In this document: positions 23,988 to 35,747 of the stretch, in pieces | How positions within the stretch are numbered: the first letter of the stretch is position 1 | How the letters are laid out: every line of letters starts with the position of its first letter | Source: Hyparrhenia diplandra | Taxonomy: Eukaryota; Streptophyta; Magnoliopsida; Poales; Poaceae | NCBI GenBank assembly: GCA_015847255.1 | Contig: JADLZK010005764.1 | Coordinates: forward strand, 1 to 64,000 | DNA: 64,000 bases | Direction: 5' to 3' | Notes under the pieces: model-generated | Told to the model about the DNA's origin: nothing | Database searches by the model: none | Seen by the model: the letters and a program-made list of their open reading frames with translations, nothing else | Made by a program: the position numbers and the translations under genes

Positions 23988-25080
23988 GAAAAAAGTCTAC
24001 ATAACCCCTGAACCATGTATGGTGAAACACATAATCCCCTCAACTACAAAACCGGTTTTTCTGCCCCTCTAAACTTTCAAAACCGTTTAAATAACCCCCT
24101 GAGGTGGTTTGGGTGGGTGGTTTTGTATACGTGGCTCTTAATTTCGCTTTTATGTGGCAATCCAACTTGGCACAACCTCTCTCTGTACCATATCTTCTCT
24201 CACCAACAGGTGGTCCCCACCTATCATCTTCCACCTACAGCCGCTACTGGATCTCACTGACCCATCCATGGCCGGCCTCCCTCTCTATCCCTCTGCCACC
24301 CAACTCTTTGTGTTGTCCATTAGCACCTCGGGCTGCACGCGAGGAGCTGCAGTGCCACCCCATCGCCACACGCGAGCAGGCAGGCCGCCACCGCCCCCGC
24401 ACGCCCCGAGCAGGCTCGCGGTGCCCCGCGGCGCCACCCGAGCCGCGGGCATCCAGCTCCGCCGCGCGCTGCGTGACGCTATTCTTGGCGGGCTGCCGGC
24501 CGAGGCCCTCCTCCCTTGCGTAACCGTAACATGTCCCTATGGCAGCCATGGTTGTTTCACGTGAAGAAGAAGACATAGGTGTGGCGGCGGTGGGGTGCAA
24601 GCACCGAGGTGCGGCGCCCGATGGGTTGCGGCCCCGGGCAGCCCGGGGACGAGCTCCATGTGACGGGACGAGCCCGGCGGTGGGGGGCGGCCTCCAAGGT
24701 CGCGGGCATGGCTACCGCGACCTCCATGGCCCTCGGTAGACTCATGCTCCCTCCGCCCTCCCTCTCGCACAATCTCAAAAAATGTAATCGAGGTAGGGAC
24801 ATGGACGGGGAAGATATAAATCGCGATGGAGCTGGAGGTGGATGATGACAGTGGGAACCACCTGCCGCTGAGAGAAGACATGTGTAGAGAGAGATGTTGT
24901 GCCAAGTTGGACTGCCACATAAGCGAACGAAGCGCTACGTGTGCAAAACCACTCATGTAAACCACCTCAGGGGGTTATTTGACCAGTTTTAAAAGCTTAG
25001 GGGGCAGAAAAACTGGTTTTATAGTTGAGGGGATTATGTGTTCCACCGCATATAGTTGAGGGGGTTATTTAGACTTTTTC
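23988..25080. mobile_element. Mutator-like element with ~250-bp inverted repeats
   Basis: Long terminal inverted repeats: about 23988-24240 and 24830-25080. The ends are GAAAAAAGTCTACATAACCCC and its mirror GGGGTTATTTAGACTTTTTC. Inner matching tracts include CCCCTGAGGTGGTTT and CCAACTTGGCACAAC. The roughly 590-bp core is GC-rich, unlike the flanks, and carries no transposase. Long TIRs with a GC-rich core fit a non-autonomous MULE, perhaps one that captured a gene fragment. Both flanks are ATATAT-rich, so I cannot define the target duplication. Confidence 0.72.
24241..24829. other. GC-rich cargo of the MULE-like element
   Basis: Open frames exist on both strands (e.g. minus 24600-24244, plus 24539-24739), rich in Arg, Ala, Gly and Pro. 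None resembles a known protein to me. It could be captured genic DNA or simply compositional. Confidence 0.4.
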
Positions 25081-25447
25081 CTATATATATACTATACTTA
25101 TAAATTTCGTAGGTGCCCACAATCTCCGTGAGTCATTCCATCTTTGTAGTTATAACAAAGTACCACCCTCCACGCCGCCGGATCCAAATCTATAGAATCG
25201 CAGCCATCCACGCCCCTATCCTCCTCTCCCAAGCGAAACACTCCACACCTTCTAGAAACTCCGTTGTCGCCTCTCCTCCCCCCGCTCCGGCGCCACCACC
25301 ACCTCTCCCCACCTCCTCTTCCCTCCTCCCACGCAGTCCGCCCCCCCCCGCCGGCTTGCCGCCCTCTCCACCTCGCTAGCCTCCATCTTCCCTTCCCCAC
25401 GCCACACACTGCAGCCATCTTTCCCCACCATCTAACTTCCGCTGCCG

Positions 25448-26478
25448 TTGCAATGCCCTCGGCCACCGTTGTCACTTCGGCACGACACACCTCCACTCAT
25501 GAGCCCCTCGCATTCACACCCCACCTCAACTCTGCGCACTCCCTCCCCTCGAACCCCGCGCCACGCGGTTGATTCCACTGCGTTGGCGAGGCAGCGACAT
25601 TGCGAAACATCGAGCTGCAGGGTAGGTGGAACTTCTGGGCGAGACTGTGACCGCATTCAGATGGATAGGCTCAAACAACTCACCCCAAAAATTGGAGAGA
25701 ACCAGGAGGCGGGGACATCAACAAACTCGCAAGAAAATGGAAGGAACTCGATGGAATTGTTGGAACAATCATTGCTGAATACCGGGGAGGATACCAGTCA
25801 GGGGAAGAACAAGGAGCCTGAAATCAATTACTCAAGTTCACTGGGTCATCCAGATGAACATTCACTCACAGAGTTAGGCTTTCTAGATTGTAATAACAAT
25901 GAGAAAGAGATAGAAGGGGAAGTTTTGGTGAACTCTAATGAAAACAATAAAGCCCTCACACAAGCTTATTATGAAGACAAGATGGGTGATCAGGTCCAAG
26001 TTGAGATTCCCAAGAAAACACAAGGTACCGCATACGCTCTAGGACCAAGGAGACTGGAGTTATGATAGAGGACAAGGCTAAAACAAAGAAGGCGACATCA
26101 TCTCTCCAAGGTAATAAAACAAACTCATCCACTACCAATAATACTAAGTTAGATGAAATAGCAAAAGTCCGTGGTATTGCTTTAGGAAGAGATGATGTTC
26201 TTAAGCTCTCCAATATGTCCCTCAATCAAGCAAATGAGGAGGCTGAGAGAGCAATGTCTAAAGCCAAAAACAAAATACTAGAGTTATCTAAAACCAACCA
26301 GAATTTGGATGATAGAGGTATGAATGAAGGGAATTCAGAGATTAATATCCAATTAAAAGTTAGAGGTATTCATAAGCATAACACCAAGGATTCGAAGAGG
26401 ACAACCGATATCTTGAGGTATGATAAGAGCTATAGCAAAAGTACAGAGGTGACAGTAAAAATCGGGACTCGCTTATAA
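25448..26478 (+). pseudogene. Putative LINE ORF1 remnant
   Basis: Two overlapping frames (to 26065 and from 26062) encode charged, Asn/Glu/Lys-rich sequence such as KTKKATSSLQGNKTNSSTT. No zinc knuckle or RNA-binding motif is evident. The ORF1 assignment rests on position between the GC-rich leader and the endonuclease. Not recognised otherwise. Confidence 0.45.
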
Positions 26479-26479
26479 A

Positions 26480-29400
26480 ATGAAAGTCCTATTCGGAACA
26501 TTAGAGGACTGGGGAAACCAGCCAAGAAGAAAGCAACTTTTAGAGTTAGTACAATTGCATAACTTTGATTGTATTTGTTTACAAGAGACTATAAAAGCAA
26601 CTTTTACACAGAGAGAGTTAGATAGATTTGCTGGACAGAGAGAAATGAAGTGGGATTGGGTCCCTTGTGATGGGCACTCACGGAGGTATGCTAATGGGTG
26701 TGGATGTGAATATAATGCAAGTTCTTGAAATAGAACATGGAGTATTTTTTCAGAGGATGAAGTTAAAAATGTTAGATGATAACTATGAATGGATGCTGAT
26801 CAACATCTATGGACCAGCTCATGATGATAGGAAGCTAGAATTTTTAGATGAAATTCGCACAAATATGACGTAGATTGATATACCAAGCTGTGATGGGTGG
26901 TGATTTTAACCTAATCGGATCAGCAGCAGAGAAATCATCGATAACATAGATGTGGCAATGATGAATGCTTTTAATGATATGATAGACAACACTATGATGA
27001 GAGAATTACACGTAACCGAAGTAGAGATACACATGGTCTAACAAACGTAATCCTCCAATATTTTGTGTGTTAGACGAGAGTTTTGATTGCCAATAACGGG
27101 AGGACAAATACAATCTAGCATCGGTGCTCACTGGTCCAAGAGTTGGATATGACCATAATCCCCTGATTGTAGATACTTCAGATGTCGGTGACACAAAGAA
27201 TTATTATTTTGATTCAATGCTCATTGGGTTAGACAAGATGGATTACGTGATTGGGTACTACAAAAATGGCCATATAGATATAAAACTGACCCTCTAGACC
27301 ATTGGCATATTGTCTCAAGTAAATTAAGAAGGGCTATTAAAGGTTGGGACAAGAACATAGACAGACTTACAAAAGAGACAAAAGAAAGAGTTAATGCGGG
27401 CAATAAGCATATTAGATGAATTGAGTGAACTCGAGAGATTTGACTCATGATGAGTGGAATGAGAGGTATAGTCTAGAAAGAGATCTATTGAAGATTTTGG
27501 GCGATGAAGAGATGAAGTGGCGAGAGAAGAGGTGGTGAACAATGGATTTTACAAGGGGACTCCAACACTAGCTATTTCCACAAATGTGCAAATGGCGGAA
27601 AAACGAAAAATGAGGATCTCCAGTTTGGAAGATGATGGAAGATTGTTACAAACCTGAGCAGGAGATGAGGATACATATCACAAATTACTATAAACAATTA
27701 TTTGGCAGACAAGAAACGACTGATATTCATCTAGAGGAGGACATATGGCCAGTAGACCAACAACTAACGGTGCAAGATAATGAAAGACCGATAAGACCAT
27801 TTACATTAGAGGAACTGGATCATGCTCAAAGAGATGAAGAACAACACCGCACTGGACCGGATGGATTTAGTGTAGAATTTTTCAAGACATTCCGGAGCGG
27901 ACTTAGACATGATATCAAAGAGCTACTTGACAAGTTGCATGATGGTCAACCTGGAGTTATGGAGATTAAACTATGGAGTTATTATCCTTTTGCCAAAAGT
28001 GAAACCAGACACAAGTATTAAGCAATTCAGACCAATTTGTCTTCTTAATGTGATCTACAAGATCATCACAAAGGTACTTACTATAAGACTGACAGAAGTA
28101 GTTGGCAAACTGATTAGCCCTTACCAAACTGCATTCATACCAAAAAGGAACATTTTGGAAGGAGTGGTAATCATCCAGGAGATTTTACATGAACTCGAAG
28201 CAAGAAACAAGATGGTGTGATCCTCAAATTAGACTTTGAGAAGGCTTATGACAAAGTCGGTTGGGATTTCCTACAAGAGGTATTACAAAGAAAAGGTTTC
28301 CATGACAAATGGATTGAGTGGATAAATAAGGCAGTTAGAGGTGGCAGAGTCTGTATTGACAAAAACAATGAAAGAGGGGAGTACTTTAGAAGCTATAAGG
28401 GTCTCAAACAGGGTGACCCATTATCTCCTTTATTATTTAACATTGTTGTAGATGCTTTATCAAGAATGTTATCTAGAGTCGCGGTCAGGCGGGGGGTTAT
28501 ACAGGGTCTGGTGCCACACCTAGTAGAGGGAGGTCTTACTCATCTAAAGTATGCTGATGATACTGTTATATTTTTGAAATACAATCCAGAGAACTTGCAG
28601 AACATCAAGCTGATACCATCATGTTTTGAGGCTATGTCAGGATTAAAGATCAACTATGACAAAAGTGAGATATATACTGTAGTCTTAAATGAATTCCAGC
28701 AACAACAAGCTTCAGAATTACTCCAATGCAAGCAAGGACAATTTCCAATGAAATACCTGGGTATGCCTGTTAGTACACGCAAAATTTCCAAGGCACAACT
28801 GAGTTATGTTAGTGATAAAACTGCAAAAAGGTTGCGCACTTGGCAATGTGAATACTTAACTTTTGGTGGCAAGTCTATACTCATAGAGTCCTGCTTATCC
28901 AGTATACCTTTGTACACAATGGGAGTTTATCAACTATATGAGGGGAACTTCCAAGTACTAGATTCAATAAGATCCAGATTTTTTGGCGAGGAACGAGGGA
29001 AGAAAAGGAAATACCATATGGTGAAGTGGGAAGCACTAAATAGACCAAAAGAATTTGGAGGTCTGGGATTTTTAGATGTAAGAGTTATGAACACATGTTT
29101 ACTGGGCAAATGGATAGATAAACTGGAGAGAAATGATGATAGCCTATGTTGTACTATCTTGAGGAAGAAGTATTTGGGAGACAAGAGTATATTTCAAATA
29201 AAGAATAGGAAAGGATCTCAATTCTCGAGATCATTGCTTGATATCAGAGAATGGTTTCAAAGAGGCGTAACAATAGAGGTATGCAAGTGGAAACCAAACT
29301 AGGCTATGGCATGATGTATGGATAGGAACTTGCCCTTTAAAGTTACAATATCCAAACTTGTTCCAGATTGTCTCACAGCCAGACATAGATGTGGCTAGTG

Positions 29401-29760
29401 CATATTCTGATGGTGGTTGGCAAATCCAACTAAGAAGACAACTAAATGGCATCCTCATAGAAGAATTGAATGGCCTATTTGAGTTACTACAAGATATACG
29501 CTAGTTACAACGGGAAGAGATAAGATGGTATGGGTAATTGGAACAAAAAAAGAGATATACTGCTAAATCCTTGTATAACCATTTGACTTTTGGAGGAGTC
29601 AAAGACCTCCAAATGCAAAATTTATGGAAATCTAATATCCCCATGAAAGTTAAAAACCTTATTTGGATGGCCACCCATGAGGGCATCCAATCGGGGGTCC
29701 AACTAAAAAAGAAACAATGGTCGTCCTATGGATCATTTCTGGCTGCGGAAATACCGTAAA
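26480..29760 (+). pseudogene. LINE ORF2: endonuclease and reverse transcriptase
   Basis: The APE-type endonuclease begins with NIRGLGKPA in one frame and QLLELVQLHNFDCICLQET in the next, and LINIYGPAHD lies further on. RT motifs: FRPICLLNVIYKIITKVL (28.03 kb), SPYQTAFIPKRNILEG, LDFEKAYDKVGWDFL (28.23 kb), GLKQGDPLSPLLFN (28.40 kb) and the catalytic YADDTVIFLK (28.55 kb). Thumb-like sequence follows (MKYLGMPVSTRKISKAQL), then GGLGFLDVRVMNTCLLGKW. The 361-residue frame at 28217-29302 is intact over the RT core. Upstream and downstream frames are shifted. Confidence 0.88.
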
Positions 29761-30300
29761 CATCGGATCATATTCTTTTTCAATGCCCAATTGCGGTTTA
29801 TCTTTGGACCTTCATTAGGGACCTTCATTAGGGTTACATTGGGTTGGCCAAGTGTGCCGATGTGTCTTTGCAGATTTTTTTGTTAGAGATCTTAGATGAC
29901 CGCAGAGGCAAGAATCAGAAAATTAAATTGTTTGTATGTGCAGGGCCCTGTGGTCGATATGGAAGGTGAGGAACGATATGGCGATAAACAAGAAGCTGCT
30001 GTCATCACTAAAAGGAATAATCCACACTACTACAAAAACTTACTGTAAGAACGCCCCCATTTGCATTAGGGGCGGTTCGTTTTACGAGCCGCCCCTACAG
30101 CGACATCCCAAACGAGCCACCCCTATAGTGACCACATTAGGGGCGGCCGGGTGTTACGAGCCGCCCCTACTATTACTAGGGGCGGTTCAATCACGAGCCG
30201 CCCCTAATGCGGTCCACGATAGGGGCGGCTCTATATTGAGGCGCCCTACGGTGGGATCCCGAATTTTGAAACTTGACACTAATATTAAAAATTAAGTAAA

Positions 30301-30720
30301 CGACCTCGGATGGAAAAACTTTGTACATATGAAATGTAGATCTCGAAAAGTTATGAAACTTTGTAGTTGGCGACTTTTTATTTCGAAATCATCTAGTCAT
30401 GCAAAAGTCGTGTTGAAATGTCTCAAATTTGAAATTTGAAATTGTGAAACGACCTCGGATGGAAAAACTTTGTACATATGAAATGTAGATCTCAAAAACT
30501 TTGTACATATGAAATGTAGATCTCGAAAAGTTATGAAATTTTGTAGTTGACGACTTTTTATTTTGAAATCATCTAGGCATTCGAAAGTTGTGTTGAAATG
30601 TCTCAAATTTGAAATTCAAATTTCGTAAACGACCTCGGATGAAAAAACTTTGTACATATGAAATGTAGATCTCGAAAAGTTATGAAACTTTTGTAGTTGA
30701 CGACTTTTTAGTTTGAATCC
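30301..30720 (+). repeat. Tandem array inside the CACTA element
   Basis: Three units start with CGACCTCGGATG at 30301, 30450 and 30630, each continuing AAAAACTTTGTACATATGAA. The middle unit has an extra internal duplication of that phrase (about 30 bp). The units diverge by a few percent and read as AT-rich non-coding DNA. Confidence 0.85.
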
Positions 30721-30798
30721 ATTTAGAGCTTCAAATAGTCAATTTACACTCGGATTTGTATAATATGTGGGGACGCGGAATGGGATATGGACACATGT

Positions 30799-30872
30799 GA
30801 GTGTGTAGTGCAGTGGTAGGGAGGGTCGCGCGTTAGCACGCAGGTCGCTGGTTCGAATCCCGCCGCCGCCGC
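30799..30872 (+). other. tRNA-like segment with Pol III A- and B-box motifs
   Basis: TAGTGCAGTGG at 30806-30816 is A-box-like, and GGTTCGAATCC at 30850-30860 is a perfect B box, at tRNA-like spacing. The flanks do not form a convincing 7-bp acceptor stem, so this is not called a tRNA gene. It may be a tRNA-derived relic or an internal Pol III promoter carried by the CACTA element. Confidence 0.5.
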
Positions 30873-31617
30873 GAAGGGCGATTTTTTACGCGAAAAAATG
30901 GCGCGACTTGCGAATTCGGGACGGAGACGGGCAGCGCATGGCGGTGGGGGTGCTCTCCGGTTCAAAAAAAAATGTTTTTGGTATTTTTTCGAATTTTGAA
31001 ATCACGATTTCATACGTGATCGCTGTAAAGGGCTCATACAATAGGGGCGGTTGGTGATGCAACCGCCCCTACCGCTAAAAACCCAGAGGAACGGAAGGTT
31101 AGGGGCGGTTTTCGTAATCGCCCCCTATTGAAGCTTATGAGCGCCCCTATTGAAGCTTTCGTAGTAGTGCCACAAGACAATTGTTCTTCTCAAAGCCTAG
31201 AAGCCGCTCCTAAAAAGCAAAAGCTGGAGCCGTCTGGCTGAGGAGGTGATCCAAGCTCTCGTGGCCAAGGTCCGAGAAGATCGAGGAAGTCAAGCAAAGA
31301 TGCGATGAAGTCAAGCAAAAATCTTTGGTGAAGCCCGGGCTGTAGAAGTAGATTCCGTTTTGAATGCCAAGTTCGTAATAATGCTTTTCCTTATGGCGTT
31401 TAGTTGTAAACTTTGAGTTGAAGCGCCCCGATGGGTGCAGGTCGTTTAAGTAGAGGCGAGGTCGCAGAGTTGTGATCGTAGAGATAAGAATTGAAGGTAG
31501 AAGTAAGTGTGCTGCACTAGTGAGTGCTTAAGAACTGAAACCTGGTTTCGACCAGAGTTAGGCTGTGGGTGTTGTTAAGCTTTCAATAAAGCCGGGCGAT
31601 GCCTTTAGTCTAAAAAA

Positions 31618-32450
31618 GACTACGGCCGCAGCAGTGGAGCTCGGCGGCGACGGCTCCGGAGGGGTTCCTTGGTCTTTGCGTGTCTGGATGCTGTGCGCGA
31701 CGAAGCGGAAAGTGGAGGAGAAGCAAAGTCGCCGGGTCTTCCGTATTCAGCCAGAAGCGCAGCACGTGTGGCGCCGTTGCCTGCCGGAGTTGCAGCCCGA
31801 GCCGAGCAGGTCTGCTCAAAAGTTCGGTTATTTCGTCTGCTGCAATAGTTCGTCTTTGGTCGTCCTTGGGATTCAGGTGGACAGTGCATAGTAAGTCCAT
31901 CACCCTCTCCTGATCTCAGCTTAGTGGATCGTAGATCTTCATAACTGAGAGTTCGTATGCATCTGACCTGCGTGATTGATTCGATTCCGGGAGCATTTGT
32001 TAGGCTTAGATATAATCTGCTACACCAGCACACTATGCCTTCTTCGTGTTTGGTACAATGCCAAAGTGGTGCACATCGTATTAGTCGATGGCCTTCCATA
32101 TAACTTGCAATCTAAACACACTTTTCAGCCCCCCACCCCCCCCCCCCCCTCTACTTGGCAGTTAAATTGAATTACACATTTAACTAATTAATTTAGCTTA
32201 CATTTTTTCCCCGCAATCTAATTTATATAAGTTTTTGAGGAAATGCTCAATACGTCAGTGCCTTCCAGTTATTGCAATCCAAAATATTTGTCATGACCAT
32301 TGTGAATATATGCAGCATTTATGCTTCCTCCACCATGTTTTTAAAAGTGTGTCGTAGCTGCACAGCTTTGCAATGTTCTATCTGATATTCATGAAGTGAA
32401 TTTGGGTGGTTCTTTTTGAACCATTGGCAAGTTTTGGATTAGTAATAAAA
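31618..32450. other. Unassigned GC-rich then AT-rich stretch
   Basis: 31618-31890 is GC-rich and open on both strands (plus 31565-31891, ending before GTAAGT at 31891). I recognise no protein. A splice-donor-like GCATAGTAAGTCC follows, so it could be an exon remnant or the 5' part of another retroposon. 31.9-32.45 kb shows a poly-C run near 32.14 kb and nothing else. Confidence 0.35.
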
Positions 32451-32483
32451 ACACAGTTTAGTGCATAGGTAATTTTGTTGCCC

Positions 32484-32594
32484 TTTGGATTATTTGGAAG
32501 CTTAGAAACGACATTTGTTTTTCGAATGTAGGTTGGAAAATGATGGATATCTTGCTGACCAAATTGACTTGCACGGTGCAAAAGTTTTCTTAAG
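32484..32594 (+). pseudogene. LINE ORF2 C-terminal scrap
   Basis: The plus frame reads WIIWKLRNDICFSNVGW then MMDILLTKLTCTVQKFS and a stop. The W-x-IWK-x-RND motif is the familiar last segment of grass LINE ORF2; the larger LINE upstream has LWSIWKVRNDMAI at 29.94 kb. It is therefore a fragment of a second, different LINE. Confidence 0.7.
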
Positions 32595-32599
32595 ATGAA

Positions 32600-33952
32600 G
32601 CTGGTGCTGATTCCTTTCACCTAAGAAGGTCAAAGCCTGGAGTTCCTATAAAGTGGCATAAATTCCAGTTTGTTCATATAAGGTATGGTGCCGAATGCAG
32701 ATGAAGAAGGTGTGCACCTAGATACTCTCACACTCTTTTATTTAAGGTACCTGATCAAATGCTTAAGGTCTAACATATGAACCATCAATGTTTCCTGAGC
32801 TGCTTCCACTAAAAAAATGTTCTCATCTGCAATTTAAGTTGCAGATCTAAGGTAAGTGAATAACTACCCTGATCTGTCCTTAGTCATAATACTATTTAGT
32901 TAAACTTATATCAATTCCATGACAAATGTTTGATACATGGACTAAGATTAATTATAATGAACAAATGTTCATTAAACCCTTCAAATATTAAAGATTTTTT
33001 TATGCTTTACAGAGTTAGTTGGCCACCTGGACCTGAATGTTAGTGGGAAACTACGTACAATAATACTCTGGATTATATTTGTTTTGAGTTCTGATGCCTC
33101 CGCTGTACACTAAGGGATCCAAATCTGCCTCACCCAAAAGTCAGAAAATGAAGTGTTGGATTCAAAGTGCATATATGTCCTTTACTAACTTTTCTTCATA
33201 ATAACTGATTGTTTCATTGCATTTTCTGCACCGTTTTAACGTTTTAAACCACACAGCCAGTTCCTAGACCTTATGGTAAATATATATACAGTACTAATAT
33301 TTTCTTGCCCTTACCATTTGTCCTTGATAGTGCTGATAACACAATTGTTGCTTAATCAAAGTTTCCTGATATCAAATTTGTTTAGGCTGAGGTCCAGGTT
33401 TAGGTTTAGCTTTTGTTCACATGGCATTCTCATAATAATCTTTATGTACTGTGTTATCAACAATTGGCAATCCCCTAACCCACCTCCTTTTCAACCCACA
33501 GGTACCAATTATTCAAGCGGAAAGAGGGTATGTTCCTGTTTTTGTTACACACGTATGCAAGGTCACCAACTCCCAACCATCTCTGGCTGCCATTGAAGAA
33601 CTAAAACTTCTTATTTTCACAAAGCTATTCTTCCATGTATAAATTATGCCATTATCTTAGTATGTTTTTTATTGGTACAAAACTAAATGTTGCATTTGAA
33701 CCATAATTGGTTGATACATGTATTCCATCTTCGTGGCGTCGTGTTCTGTTGCTCGCGCTTTGCGCTGGGTTCTCTGCTAGTTTTATAAATAAATCAGATA
33801 TCCCGAAATTGTTTTTGAAGAACATTCTCACGCATGGTTTATTTTCGGTCCTAAAAAGTCTAACCATGATAGAAATGTGTTTATTTAGGTAGTGTTTAAT
33901 AACTCTTAAAGAAACAATTCTATTTCGCGATAGTTCTTTTGACTAGTGACAC
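32600..33952. other. AT-rich intergenic DNA, no gene seen
   Basis: Short frames only, without homology I recognise. No tRNA, repeat array or element ends were noticed. Confidence 0.5.
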
Positions 33953-34215
33953 ACTCCCTCCGTTGCAAAAAAACTTGCAATTCTAGCTTTGTGTCGTGGT
34001 TTAGTATTCCAAGTTTGATTGATTATAGATAAAAAACTATCAGTATTTATGCTATCAAATAAATCTCATTAGATTCATTACTTAAATGTAGTTTTTTTAA
34101 TAAATTAATTTGAAGTCACGAATGTGAATAGTATTGGGTAGAAATTTAGTCAAACATATGTAACTTTTTGATGACACGGAACCCATAGTTTGCAAGTATT
34201 GTGGAACGGAGCGAG
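33953..34215. mobile_element. Stowaway-type MITE
   Basis: The left end CTCCCTCCGTTGCAAAAAAACTTGCA is mirrored by the right end TGCAAGTATTGTGGAACGGAGCGAG over about 30 bp. TA follows the right end; the left flank reads CA, so one TA copy has probably mutated. 263 bp, AT-rich, no coding. CTCCCTCCGTT ends are diagnostic of Stowaway (Tc1/mariner) MITEs. Confidence 0.85.
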
Positions 34216-34574
34216 TACATGAAGAATATTTATATTATAATCCCTTCATTCTGCCGATTGACGTTGTGGCCCAAGCGTTCGATGGCGGACGAGCAGGCTG
34301 GCCTGGGAGGCGGTTCCGTTTTCTTCTCCCTACCTCTAGTCCCGCTGGCGGCTCTCCTCCCTCGAGGCACCAACCCACCTCGAGCTCGGGCCATGGAGGT
34401 CCCGTGGTCCTCCCGGTGACGGTGACGAAGCTCCCCACGGGCGGGCCTCCTGGTCGCTGCTGGCGCCGTCCTCTCGGCCCCGTCACGACTTGCTCTCCGG
34501 CCTCCTCTCCCGGCTTGGTGGCAAAGCCCTTGTGGCGCACTCATGTACCTCGTCGTTCCTCGGCTCCTCGACTC
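34216..34574. other. GC-rich fragment at the left junction of the NLR duplication
   Basis: A Gly/Pro/Arg-rich open frame exists on each strand (minus 34610-34230, plus 34266-34589). No family is recognised. Homology between the NLR A and NLR B 3' flanks begins right after it at about 34575, so it marks a duplication breakpoint. Confidence 0.4.
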
Positions 34575-35156
34575 CACGATTCGACTTAAGATTAATCCAT
34601 GCAACACCACTCTCGCGTGAGTGTGTTACATCAATCTCAAAACAATATAATCCCAACACTTCGACATATCCAAATACCATATCACTGAACACTTAGCAAC
34701 AACAATTATTTTGTAATGCCAGAATCATTTCAAACCAAATTTTTCATCAAACATGGTCTCACACTTAGACAAATGCAATGGGTCTTGATCTGAATCTTAT
34801 GGGTATTTTGCCACTGCAGGCCATATATATTATTACACACAACCACACACAACCACACATAGGAAAGGAAACAAATGGTCCCTTGAGAAAACAGAATATG
34901 CCAATCATGAAACGGAATAAATTAAACAGTCTTCATATCACTGTTGCACACGAAAGAACATGAAACCAAACGTCTGGGATCAGCGACTGCAGAGAAGCTC
35001 CACGGCCGGCGCTCAACGCATCTTGCAATCATTGTTTGACCTGCCCAAATAAAAACGAGCTTTTATGAGGGGGGAATGACTAAATATAAAACAGAGAACC
35101 TGCATGCTGTCTTGAAGACAGGAAAGATAATAAAGAATAAAGAACTCACATGCAAA
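34575..35156 (-). repeat. 3' flank of NLR A, duplicated at 42.92-43.47 kb
   Basis: Near-identical to the NLR B 3' flank (e.g. AGATTAATCCATGCAACACC, AACCAAACGTCTGGGATCAG). Probably 3' UTR plus downstream DNA. Small indels distinguish the copies. Confidence 0.85.
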
Positions 35157-35303
35157 TTACTCCATGGAGTCATCAGTTTCAGAATCCAGATCGTCATCAA
35201 TTTCAGAATCCAGATAGTCAAAATACTTTACTTCGATCCGGTCAATAGCTTGCCTATCCAGGTAGCTGTCCACGAGATATTTATCGCACTGGAGGAACTC
35301 GAG

Positions 35304-35747
35304 GGATGGAGGCAATTCCGGTAGTGTCTTGATATTTGGGCAAACCTTTATCCAAAGATTCTTGAGGGATGATGGTAATCTTGGTGGTGACTGGATATTT
35401 TTGCAATTCTCTATTTGAAGTTCCTCGAGGGATTCAGGCAATTCCGGTAGTAGCGAGATATTTGGGCAATTCTCTATCCAAAACTCCTTGAGGGATGATG
35501 GTAATTCTGGTAGTGTCTTGATATTTGGGCAATCCATTATTTTAAGTTTCTTGAGGGACGATGATGGTAATCCTGGTGCTGACTGGATATTCCGGCAATC
35601 CTCTATTTGACGTTCCTCGAGGGATGGAGGCAATTCCGGTAGTGTCTTGATATTTGGGCAACCTACTATTTTAAGTATCTTGAGGGATGATGGTAATCCT
35701 GGTAGTGACTGGATATTTTTGCAATAAAAGATAGTCAATTCCTTGAG
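35304..35747 (-). repeat. NLR A terminal LRR array: seven 21-residue repeats
   Basis: Seven tandem LRR units (63 bp each; one has an extra serine), of the form LK.L.I..CPNIKTLPELPPS. Two variants largely alternate, NIQS.PGLPSS and NIKTLPELPPS, giving a 126-bp higher-order unit. The array is open in one frame and ends with an acidic tail rich in DSETDD. Confidence 0.9.

Larger units (their letters stand above)
30025..31169. mobile_element. Non-autonomous CACTA (En/Spm-type) element
   Basis: The left end CACTACTACAAAAAC and right end TTCGTAGTAGTG are inverted repeats, flanked by a perfect 3-bp duplication CCA (30022-30024 and 31170-31172). Both subterminal regions carry many inverted and direct AGGGGCGG/CCGCCCCT motifs, the expected transposase-binding arrays. 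1145 bp with no transposase. The core holds a tandem array (30301-30720) and a tRNA-like segment near 30.80-30.87 kb. It is nested in the LINE. Confidence 0.93.
25100..31617 (+). mobile_element. L1-type LINE, degenerate, interrupted by a CACTA element
   Basis: Non-LTR element on the plus strand. GC-rich leader (about 25.1-25.6 kb), an ORF1-like region (25.45-26.48 kb), endonuclease (from 26.48 kb), reverse transcriptase (27.8-29.3 kb) and a C-terminal zf-RVT-like tail (29.54-30.02 kb). A CACTA element splits it at 30025, and its 3' region resumes at 31170-31617, ending ..AATAAAGCCGGGCGATGCC then a short CTAAAAAAG tail. The 5' boundary and target duplication are not resolved. Frameshifts and stops are frequent, so it is old. 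Confidence 0.82.

Noticed and set aside
30799..30872. Functional tRNA gene
   Set aside because: No pairing acceptor stem and only a partial T stem; kept as tRNA-like only.
30744..30965. Minus-strand ORF with GFEPATCVL motif
   Set aside because: This is the well-known spurious peptide from translating a tRNA-like sequence backwards; it overlaps the B box at 30850-30860.
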